The position numbers and the translations under genes are program-made. This document shows positions 56,979 through 64,000 of a DNA stretch of 64,000 bases, in pieces (position 1 is the stretch's first letter; each line of letters starts with the position of its first letter). The DNA lies in contig CAWIFR010000001.1 in the NCBI GenBank assembly GCA_963835465.1, positions 310,001 through 374,000 on the forward strand, read 5' to 3'. This stretch comes from Bog-756 sp963835465. GTDB lineage: Bacteria > Actinomycetota > Acidimicrobiia > Acidimicrobiales > RAAP-2. The notes below the pieces were generated by a model. That model saw nothing but the letters and a program-made list of their open reading frames with translations, did not search any database and was not told the DNA's origin.

Positions 56979-57765
56979 ACGGCTGGAGCCCGACAGCCGG
57001 GCCCCGGCTCGAGGCGGCTACCGAGTACCTCCACCGCAGCGGGCTCTCGGTGGTCGGTCGACTCCCGTGGAGCTCGAACCTGACCTTTCTCGTGGACCTC
57101 GAGGGCAGCGAGGCCGAGTGCCCGGGGGCCGGCACGGGCGAGGCGGACGAGGACCACGGCGGTGGTCCTGCCCCCTCCAGGCCGTCTACAAGCCGGCCAG
57201 CGGCGAGCAGTCGCTGTGGGACTTCCCCGACGGGCTCTACCGACGGGAGGTGGCGGCCTACGTCCTGTCCGAGGCGTTGGGCTGGGGACTGGTGCCCCCC
57301 ACCGTGGAGCGCCACGACGGGCCCTTCGGCGCCGGTTCGCTGCAGCTGTTCGTGGCCGCTGACTACGAGCAGCACTACTTCACCCTCCTCGACGAGGGCG
57401 GGCCACGAGGACGTGCTGGCGGCCATGTGCGCCTTCGACGTCGTGGCCAACAACGCCGATCGCAAGAGCGGCCACGTCCTGCTCGGCGCAGGAAGGGCGC
57501 CTGTGGGGCATCGACCACGGGCTCTGCTTCCACCGCCACGCCCAAGTTGCGCACGGTGATCTGGGACTTCGCCGACGAGCCGGTCCCGTCCCCCCTGCTC
57601 GCCGACCTCCGCCGCCTGGCCTCGGACCTGCCCGTCGAGCTGGCCCGCCTGCTCGACGACGGCGAGCAGGCGGCCATCGTCGATCGGATCGACCGGCTGG
57701 TCCACACCGGCACGTTCCCCGAGCCCCTGGGCGACCGGCCTCCTTATCCGTGGCCGCTGGTCTGA
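56975..57765 (+). CDS. SCO1664-family protein, PI3/4-kinase-like fold (frame breaks)
   Basis: About 263 residues. GTG 56975 overlaps the DUF3090 stop. Seen: ATEYLHRSGLSVVGRLPWSS, NLTFLVDLE, AVYKPASGEQSLWDFPDGLY (the ATP-anchoring Lys), RREVAAYVLSEALGWGLVPP, GSLQLFVAADYEQHYFTLLD, CAFDVVANNADRKSGHVLLG (catalytic N-x-D-R-K), WGIDHGLCFH (metal-binding D), and TVIWDFADEPVPSPLLADLR. Frame changes lie near 57155, 57400, 57490 and 57530. A phosphotransferase role is inferred from the kinase-like residues; the substrate is unknown. Confidence 0.82.
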
Positions 57766-57771
57766 CCCCTG

Positions 57772-59584
57772 TCAGTGGCCGGCTTTCGCCAGCGGCTGGT
57801 ACAGCGCCTGCACCAGGAGGGACGCGTAGTACTTGGCGCCGTCCGGGTTCAGGTGCACGCCGTCGGGATAGAAGTACTGCGGGGTCGTGGCGCTGATGGT
57901 GTTCCAGTCCACCATCACCGCGTTGGGGTAGCTCTGGGCCACGGTGGCGATGCTGTCGTTGACGGCCTGCTGCCAGGGGCGGGGTACGTGGGTGTTGACC
58001 AGCACCACCCGCTTCGACGGGCCGAGGGCCTCGAGCAGCGCGGTGAGCTGGTCCGCGTTGAATGGACCGTTGGTCCCCAGCTCGATGATCAGGCGGTCGC
58101 CCACGGCACCTTCGGACTTGAGCTGCGGCACCGCCTGCTGCACCTGGGTCATCTGCTGGCCCACCTGTGCGTCGATGGCGATGCCCGGGAGGGAGGTCTG
58201 GAGATACGGTGCCGCATCGACCATGATCGAGTCGCCGATCGCCGTGACCCCCTGACCCGGTGGCGGGGGCCCGGCGGTCGTCGGGGTCGTCGAACCCGGC
58301 ACGGTCACCTGGGTCGGGTGGTGGACCAGCGGGACGATGCTGGTGACCCGTGAGGCGGGGTCGGCCGCATCGGCGGATACCAGCCCGAACAGGCCCACGG
58401 CACACAGGGCGGCGTTGATGGAGACGGCCGCCGTCAGCACCCATCCCGCCGGGCGCAGGTGGGGCCAGCTCCACTGGTGGCTCCGGATCCTCCGCCATTG
58501 ACGGCTGATGGCACCATGCCGCACCGGCTGCTCGATATAGCGCCACGACAGCGCGGCCAGCACCAGGGTGGCGGCGATCTGCAGGCTGGCCCGGACCACG
58601 CTGGCGGTGGCGTTGAGAGGGGAGGTCAGGACGATGACCGGGTAGTGCCAGAGGTAGATCCCATAGGACCGCTCCCCGACCCATCGGAGGGGCTCCCAAC
58701 CGAGGATCATCTCCAGGTGCGAGCCAGGGTGGATGGTCACCCCGATCAGCATCGCCGTCAGCAGCGCCAGCAGGACCATGCCGCCCTCGTAGAGGAACGA
58801 GTCGTACTGGCTGGTCAACCAGAACATGAGGAAGATCCCGAGCAACGATACGCCGCCGATGGCGTCCAACACCCGTTGCGCGCTCGACCGTCACCGGCGC
58901 GAAGGCCTGGTTGCGGGGGAGCGCCATGGCCAGGGCCGCCCCGATGAGGAGGGCGAACACCCGGGTGTCCGTGCCGTCGTAGACGCGGGTCGGATCGCCG
59001 TCGGGGACGAAGAGGATGCCCATCTCGATGGCCGAGGCGGCAGCGGCCGAGAGGGTGAGGATGATCATGGTGCGCCGGTTGTGCAGGTACTTCATGGCCG
59101 CCAGGACCAGGAGCGGCCAGAACAGGTAGAACTGCTCCTCGATGGAGAGCGACCAGAGATGGCCCAGCGGCGAGGGCGGGCCGAACTTGGCGAAGTACGA
59201 GACGTGGTGGAAGATGAACCACCAGTTGCTGAAGTAGAAGATGCCCGACGGCAGATCGCTGCGGAGGGCGCCCAGCTGGCTGCGATCGAACAGCGTGGCC
59301 CATCCCACCGTGACGAACAGCACTACGAAGAGGGCCGGGAGCAGTCGACGGGCGCGGCGGATCCAGAACTGAGCCAGGGCGATCCCGCCGTGCCGTCGGT
59401 ACTCGGCGACCAGGAGGTCGGTGATCAGGTAGCCCGACAGCACGAAGAAGACCTGCACGCCGAGCAGACCGCCCGACGCCCACCCGAAGTTGAGGTGGAA
59501 GACGATGACCGACAGGACGGCGATGGCCCGGATGCCATCCAGACCGGGAAGGTAGGGACTGGTCCCCTCGACCGGCCTAGGCAC
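57772..59584 (-). CDS. OafA/YrhL-type acyltransferase with SGNH domain (one frame break)
   Basis: Membrane O-acyltransferase of about 604 residues. N-terminal acyltransferase-3 domain: LPGLDGIRAIAVLSVIVFHL with the catalytic His, GGLLGVQVFFVLSGYLITDL, FWIRRARRLLPALFVVLFVT, HLWSLSIEEQFYLFWPLLVL, GERSYGIYLWHYPVIVLTSP. C-terminal extracytoplasmic SGNH domain: VTAIGDSIMVDAAPYL (GDS), LIIELGTNGPFNADQL (GTNG), YPDGVHLNPDGAKYYASLLV (DxxH). The frame changes near 58880. It acetylates a surface glycan or peptidoglycan by analogy with OafA/OatA. The target is unknown. Confidence 0.9.
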
Positions 59585-59907
59585 GGAGGACCGGGGGGAG
59601 GGTTGTCGGTGGCCGCCCCGTCACCGGCCGACTACCCCCCGGCGACGGCCGTCCCAGCCTCTCGTCGGGGGACGGACGGCTACGGCGACGGTAAGCAGAG
59701 GAGTTCACACCCGTAGGTTCTGTGCGGAAGGGGAGGAGAACTCCCAGTATGGCACGACGCCTGCGCCGATCGGGGTCTCCCCGACCCGGTCCCGCGACCT
59801 CCGGGCACCCGCCGCGCACCCAGTGGACGGCCCCCACCGGACCGACGGGTTGGTGTCCCGATGGTGAGGCAGGGGCCGGGTGGCCCGGTTCCTCCCCTGC
59901 CGAACGG
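59585..59907. other. intergenic region between acyltransferase and etfA
   Basis: No gene is seen. It separates the start of the OafA-type gene from the end of etfA, both on the minus strand, so it should hold the etfBA terminator and the acyltransferase promoter. No clear hairpin with a U-tract was found by eye. Confidence 0.35.
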
Positions 59908-60882
59908 TCAGCCCCGGGCTTTGAGCGCCTCGATCAGCTGAGGAAGCACCTTGTGCACGTCGCCGACGATGCCGAGGTCGGCCACCGAGAAGATCGGGGC
60001 GTCCTGGTCCTTGTTGATGGCCACGATGTTCTTGGAGTTCTTCATCCCCACCAGGTGCTGGGTGGCACCCGAGATCCCGCAGGCCAGGTAGACGGTGGGC
60101 TTGACCGTCTTGCCGGTCTGCCCGACCTGATGGGAGTAGGGGACCCAGCCGGCGTCGACGATGGCCCGGCTCGCCCCGGCCGCCCCCTTCAGCAGGGTGG
60201 CCAGCTCCTCGATGAGGGCGTACTGGTCCTTCTCGCCCAGACCGCGTCCGCCCGAGACGACCACGTTGGCCTCGTCGAGCTTGGGACCGGTCCGCTCCTC
60301 GACGTGGCGGGCCACGATCTTGGCGGCGTTGGTGGCACCGGTGTCCGGCGCCGGGGCGGCGCTCAACGGCCGCGGCGGCACCGCCGGAGGGCTCGGCGGC
60401 GAACGACTTGGCCCGGACCACGAAGAGCTGGGGACCCTCGCCGGTGAACTTGGCGGTGAGCACCTGGCTTCCACCGAAGATGGCGTGCTGGGACACCAGG
60501 CCCCCGTCGCCCGCCGTGAGGCCGACCACGTTGGTGAGGACCGGGCGGTCGAGCTTCACCGACAGGCGACCGGCGATGTCCCGGCCGTCGTAGGTCGCCG
60601 GGAAGAGGATGGCGTCGGGTCCCGTGCCGCCGGCCACCGCGGCGGCGATGGCCGCCGCCACCGGGAACGCCGGGGAGGGAGCCGCCGAGGTCGCCGACGT
60701 CGTGGACGGTGGTCACGCCGTACTCGCCGAGGGTGCCGGCCACCGATGCGGTGGCGTCCCCGTAGGCGACGGCCTCGACCGTGCCGCCCAGCGTCACGGG
60801 CGGCGGTGATGAGTTCGAGTGAGGTGGTGATGGGCGCCCCGTCCGCAACTTCGGCGAGGACCCAGATCTTGTCGACAGACAT
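59908..60882 (-). CDS. etfA: electron transfer flavoprotein alpha subunit (frame breaks)
   Basis: FAD-binding subunit that accepts electrons from acyl-CoA dehydrogenases. Seen across frames: MSVDKIWVLAEVADGAPITT, VAGTLGEYGVTTVHDVGDLG, PDAILFPATYDGRDIAGRLS, NVVGLTAGDGGLVSQHAIFG, then the C-terminal FAD domain VVVSGGRGLGEKDQYALIEE, GASRAIVDAGWVPYSHQVGQ, TGKTVKPTVYLACGISGATQ, and NIVAINKDQDAPIFSVADLG. About 323 residues. Frame changes lie near 60795, 60685 and 60390. ATG 60882 has AGGAGA 8 bases upstream; it follows etfB by 21 bp. Confidence 0.93.
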
Positions 60883-60903
60883 GTGCGTGTTCTCCTACCG
60901 GTC

Positions 60904-61682
60904 CTAGAGGACCTTCAGCTGCTCGAGGAATGCGATGACCCGGGTGTAGCCCTCGCCCTCGTCGACGACGATCTCGCCGGCCGACCGGGCCTCGGCCTCG
61001 GCCACGTCGGTGACCTCCTGCCGGGCGCCGGCCGCTCCGACCTGGCCGGCGTCGAGTCCGAGGTCGGCGACCGTGAGGGTCTCCACCGGCTTCGACTTGG
61101 CCGCCATGATCCCCTTGAACGACGGGTAGCGGGGCTCGACCACGCCGGCGGTGACCGTGACCAGGGCGGGCAGCGGGCTCTCGACCTCGTCGTAGCCGGC
61201 CTCGGTCTGGCGCTCGACCTTGACCGAGTCGCCGGTGATCTCGACCTTCTTGGCGAAGGTCACCGACGGCAGGCCCAGCAGCTCGGCCACCTGCACCGGC
61301 GTGGTGCCGGTGTAGCCGTCGGTGGACTCGGTGGCGGCCAGGATCAGGTCCGGCTCGGCCCGCTTGATGGCGGCGGCCAGGACCTTGGCCGTGCCCAGGG
61401 CGTCGGAGCCGGCCAGGGACGTCGTCGCTGATCAGGATGGCCTTGGCCGCGCCCATGGCCAGCGCCGTGCGCAGGCCGGAGGTCTCGCCGTTGGGGGCCA
61501 TCGACACCAGGGTCACCTCGCCGCCCCCGGCGGCGTCGGCGAGCTGGAGGGCCATCTCGACGCCGTAGGCGTCGGAGTCGTCGAGGATCAGTTTTCCCGC
61601 TCGGACAAGGTTCTTCGTCCCCGGATCGAGCGCCGGGTGCGGCGGGATCGGGGATCTGCTTCACACAGACAACGACGTTCAT
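60904..61682 (-). CDS. etfB: electron transfer flavoprotein beta subunit (frame breaks)
   Basis: AMP-binding partner of EtfA. Seen: MNVVVCVKQIPDPAAPG, LILDDSDAYGVEMALQLADA (in part), VTLVSMAPNGETSGLRTALA, MGAAKAILISDD, LILAATESTDGYTGTTPVQV (in a third frame), AELLGLPSVTFAKKVEITGD, VERQTEAGYDEVESPLPALV, YPSFKGIMAAKSKPVETLTV. About 260 residues. Frame changes lie near 61630, 61420 and 61400. ATG 61682 starts the operon with etfA. Confidence 0.93.
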
Positions 61683-61738
61683 GGCCGTGCATTGTTGTTG
61701 AAATTCGGCCCTTCGACCAATCGGGCCGTGATCCCAGG

Positions 61739-62533
61739 TCAGGACCGGCGGCCGGGTCCGACCGGTCGGACGGCCGGCCGGCCGGCACCGGCGGTCGCGT
61801 CCAGCCCCAGCGGCCGGTCGTCAGGCACCGGCCGAGGGCGGCGAGCGCCAGGGCCACGTCGTCGGTGATCACCGTGTCCACCCCGAGGTCCGCCGACCGC
61901 ATCGAGCCGGGGCCGGTCGTTGACCGTCCAGGCGGCGACCGAGAGCCCGGCCCGGCGGGCCTCGGCCACCAGCGCCTCGTCGACCAGGGAGGCGTGGGGA
62001 TGGACGCGCCGCGCACCCGTGTCGAGCGGCCATGCGGCACGCATGCCGGCCGGGTCGAACCAGCGGGCCACCAGCAGCCCGGTGGCGAGCTCGGGACGGG
62101 CCTCGGCGACCGCGTCGAGGGAGCCGGGCCAGAACGAGGAGACGACCACGCTGGTCGCCCGGCCCGCGCGCCACCACCAGCTCGGCGACCTCCCGGGCCA
62201 GCGCTCGTCGGGGTCGAAGCCGGGCTCGCCGGGCAGGTTCTTGACCTCGATGTTGACGGTCAGTCCCTCGACAGGCCTCCAGGGCGGCCGCCAGCGAGCG
62301 GGACCGACTCGGGGAGCTGGTCGGACGCGCAGCTCGTGGATCGGGCCCGACGCCCGGGATCGACCGGGTCGTGGTGGACGGCGAGGGCCCCGTCGGCGGT
62401 CCGCCGGACGTCGAGCTCGACCCCGTCGGCCCCGAGGCGCCGGGCCCGGAAGAAGGCCTCGAGGGTGTTCTCGCCGGATCCCGGTGGCCGGGTCGGGGCT
62501 CCCCCGGTGTGCATGGACCGCCGGTACCGTCAT
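61739..62533 (-). CDS. glycerophosphodiester phosphodiesterase family protein (frame breaks)
   Basis: TIM-barrel hydrolase. Seen across frames: VPAVHAHRG (HRG motif), SGENTLEAFFRARRLGADGV with ENT, ELDVRRTADGALAVHHDP (ExD and HD), TVNIEVKNLPGEPGFDPDE, SFWPGSLDAVAEARPELATG, ASLVDEALVAEARRAGLSVA, AWTVNDRP, and DLGVDTVITDDVALALAALG. About 265 residues. Frame changes lie near 62495, 62330, 62275, 62165 and 61905. ATG 62533 is chosen because the HRG motif follows nine residues later. The 3' end is uncertain. Confidence 0.85.
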   Translation of the reverse strand: MTVPAVHAHRGSPDPATGIRREHPRGLLPGPAPRGRRGRARRPADRRRGPRRPPRPGRSRASGPIHELRVRPAPRVGPARWRPPWRPVEGLTVNIEVKNLPGEPGFDPDERWPGRSPSWWWRAGRATSVVVSSFWPGSLDAVAEARPELATGLLVARWFDPAGMRAAWPLDTGARRVHPHASLVDEALVAEARRAGLSVAAWTVNDRPRLDAVGGPRGGHGDHRRRGPGARRPRPVPDDRPLGLDATAGAGRPAVRPVGPGRRS

Positions 62534-62691
62534 CGCTCCGGACCCTCCTCGGACTGGTCCGTCGCCGGGAGTGCCGATTCGGGGCAGATCAGGGGCGGAT
62601 TCCGGCACAAGAACTGGTTGCAACCGTGAGTGCCGGTGATTACTCTAGTGAACGAATCCTGAACGGCCGGTGACAGTTTGGCGCCGAGCTA

Positions 62692-62707
62692 TGTGAAACA
62701 GATCACA
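62692..62707. promoter_or_regulatory. CRP-type site upstream of whiB1
   Basis: TGTGA-AACAGA-TCACA: a perfect match to the CRP consensus TGTGA-N6-TCACA. Its centre is about 48 bp before the GTG at 62747. In Mycobacterium tuberculosis the cAMP receptor protein binds the whiB1 promoter, so this is a plausible conserved input. Confidence 0.75.
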
Positions 62708-62746
62708 AACAGGGAATCTCGGGAATCGGGAGCGGAGGAAGCAATC

Positions 62747-63037
62747 GTGGCCCTGATGTGGAACCGTACGGTCGAATGGGACGACGGTGACTGGCGGCAT
62801 CTGGCCGCCTGTCGCAGCACCGAGCCCGACCTCTTCTTCCCCATCGGCACGACCGGGCCGGCCGTCGACCAGATCGAGGCGGCCAAGCGGGTCTGCCGGG
62901 GCTGCGACGCCCAGGAGCCCTGCCTCGACTTCGCCCTGGCCACCAACCAGGAGTCCGGCGTCTGGGGCGGTACCTCCGAAGAGGAGCGCCGCAAGCTCCG
63001 CAAGGCCTGGTTGGCCGCCCGCCGCCGCGCCTCCTGA
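62747..63037 (+). CDS. whiB1: WhiB-family iron-sulfur transcriptional regulator, WhiB1-like
   Basis: 96-residue [4Fe-4S] protein that binds sigma factor region 4 and responds to NO or redox. Seen: the first Cys in HLAACRSTEPDLFFPIG, then VCRGCDAQEPCLDFAL supplying C-x2-C-x5-C, GVWGGTSEEERRKLRKAW and a basic tail AARRRAS. GTG 62747 has GAGGA 7 bases upstream; a frame-open extension to 62678 runs through the CRP site and is rejected. It is convergent with pdtaS, the same neighbour as in mycobacteria (whiB1/pdtaS), which supports the assignment. Confidence 0.93.
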   Translation: MALMWNRTVEWDDGDWRHLAACRSTEPDLFFPIGTTGPAVDQIEAAKRVCRGCDAQEPCLDFALATNQESGVWGGTSEEERRKLRKAWLAARRRAS

Positions 63038-63179
63038 GCCCGAGCCGTCACCGCGCCCCCCTGCCTCCGGTCCGACCGGGCCTCCCGCCGCTCGTCGATC
63101 GCTCCTGACCGGCATCCGCGCCACCCGTCGCCGGCTGCCGTGCACGAGCCCCCACGTCCGTCTCGCCGAGTGCGCCGTC

Positions 63180-64000
63180 CTGACCGGAAGCTCGATGGCC
63201 ACGACCGTTCCCCGCATCCCGGGTGCTCGTCTCGCCGGTTGCGCATGGTGATGGTGCCGTCCAGCTGGCTGCGGACGAGATCCCGCACGATGGACAGTCC
63301 GAGGCTCTGGGTGGCGTCGATGTCGAATCCCTCGGGCAGGCCCGAGCCGTTGTCGATGACCTCGAGGGTCAGAGCCGCGAGGTCGTTCATCAGGTGCACC
63401 CGGATGCGGCCCGGCGGCTGAGCCGGGCCCCGACGTCGTCATCCGGCCGACGTCGCCTCCGCCTCCGCCCCGTCGGCCGTCGCCCTGCGGTCTCCCAGGT
63501 GGCGTCGGTGAAGGCGTGCTCGACGGCGTTCTGAAGGAGCTCGGCCAGGACCACGGCCAGCGGCGTGGCCACGTCGGCCGGCACCTCGCCGAGCTCGCCG
63601 GTCACCTCGAAGGTCAGCCCGCGACCCTGCACGACCGAGTCCTCGGCCATCCGGATCAGTGACGTGACGATCTCGTCGAAGGGAACCTGGTCACTGGGCT
63701 CGCGGGACAGGATCTCGTGGACGATGGCGATGGACCGGACCCGCCGCTCGGCCTCGAACAGAGCCACCCGCCCCTCCCCGCGGGGTAGCCGGCGGGCCTG
63801 CAGCCGCAGCAGCGCCGAGATGGTCTGCAGGTTGTTCTTGACCCGGTGGTGCACCTCCCGGATGGCGGCGTCCTTGGACAGCAGCAGCCGGTCGAGACGG
63901 CGGACGTCGGTGACGTCCCGGAGCAGCACCAGGCACCCGGTGACCACGTCGTCGGCCATCAGCGGGATGCAGTGGAGGAGGACGGTCACGTCCGGTCGTC
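63180..64000 (-). CDS. pdtaS: two-component sensor histidine kinase, PdtaS-like (partial, frame breaks)
   Basis: Runs off the window; the N-terminus is missing. Seen: end of a PAS/GAF-like domain (GCLVLLRDVTDVRRLDRLL), the HisKA_2/HWE-type phosphoacceptor AIREVHHRVKNNLQTISALL, RLQARR, ERRVRSIAIVHEILSREPSD, N box VVLAELLQNAVEHAFTDATW, then in other frames DNGSGLPEGFDIDATQSLGL, SIVRDLVRSQLDGTITM and GTVVAIELPV. Frame changes lie near 63500, 63410 and 63225. The 3' end is uncertain. PdtaS signals to PdtaR, an ANTAR RNA-binding antiterminator in mycobacteria. Confidence 0.88.

Noticed and set aside
62678..62746. N-terminal extension of WhiB (MAPSYVKQITNRES...)
   Set aside because: It translates through the CRP box; the GTG at 62747 has a proper ribosome-binding site and gives the normal WhiB1 length.

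Overview
Organism. The window looks like chromosomal DNA of a high-GC actinobacterium, most likely class Acidimicrobiia. The evidence is the argS-lysA-hom-thrC-rho-rpmE-prfA-prmC-sua5 order, the convergent whiB1/pdtaS pair, the MSMEG_4193/DUF3090/SCO1664 trio, an F420-type FrhB-like protein, the 'GPGWWIASDGKWYPPE' small protein and the 'GYWLLASDGGIFSFGDA' surface repeats. The last two are, in my experience, typical of Acidimicrobiia.

Layout. 0-5.5 kb: osmolyte-type ABC ATPase, a GT-C membrane glycosyltransferase, a gene-poor stretch, an hsp20 gene with a CIRCE (HrcA) operator, and a YtrA-type GntR regulator with a membrane-anchored partner. 5.8-13.7 kb: a compact nonribosomal peptide cluster (A-PCP didomain, P450, C-A-PCP-TE, and a convergent Sfp-type PPTase), by eye less GC-rich than the rest. 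13.8-18.3 kb: a patchwork of broken and mobile-looking material (orphan acyl-CoA dehydrogenase 3' end, MNT/HEPN pair with a palindromic operator, Fpg fragment, ArsC, truncated Ig/repeat surface protein). 18.3-20.7 kb: acyl-CoA dehydrogenase and two lineage-specific hypotheticals. 20.7-24.8 kb: leuB-ilvE-cimA operon for branched-chain amino acids, preceded by a leader peptide and attenuator. 24.8-36.5 kb: Usp, then translation, termination and aspartate-family genes, argS and tRNA-Arg(CCG). 36.5-55.7 kb: housekeeping and stress genes (RpiR regulator, AlkB, RDD, two Bcp peroxiredoxins, DrrAB-type exporter, aconitase, DEAD helicase, Fpg, FrhB, MmpL). 55.8-64 kb: phosphomutase/DUF3090/SCO1664 trio, OafA-type acyltransferase, etfAB, GDPD, whiB1 with a CRP-type site, and pdtaS running off the end.

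How the genes work together. The two adenylation-domain specificity codes read by hand match the classical Leu (DAWFLGNVVK) and Val (DAFWIGGTFK) codes. With the P450 placed between the two synthetases and a thioesterase whose nucleophile is Cys rather than Ser, the cluster is predicted to make a small oxidised Leu-Val dipeptide. The leuB-ilvE-cimA operon would supply Leu, Val and Ile precursors (with citramalate as the route to 2-oxobutyrate), and appears to be controlled by attenuation through a 15-residue leader containing Val-Ile-Ile-Ile. EtfAB would collect electrons from the acyl-CoA dehydrogenase.

Data quality. Many conserved, presumably essential genes (prfA, rho, hom, lysA, thrC, leuB, ilvE, cimA, etfA, etfB) are broken by single-base frame changes, while 36-55.7 kb is almost entirely frame-intact. 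I read most breaks as indel errors in the assembly, not pseudogenes, and give each such gene as one feature spanning its frames.
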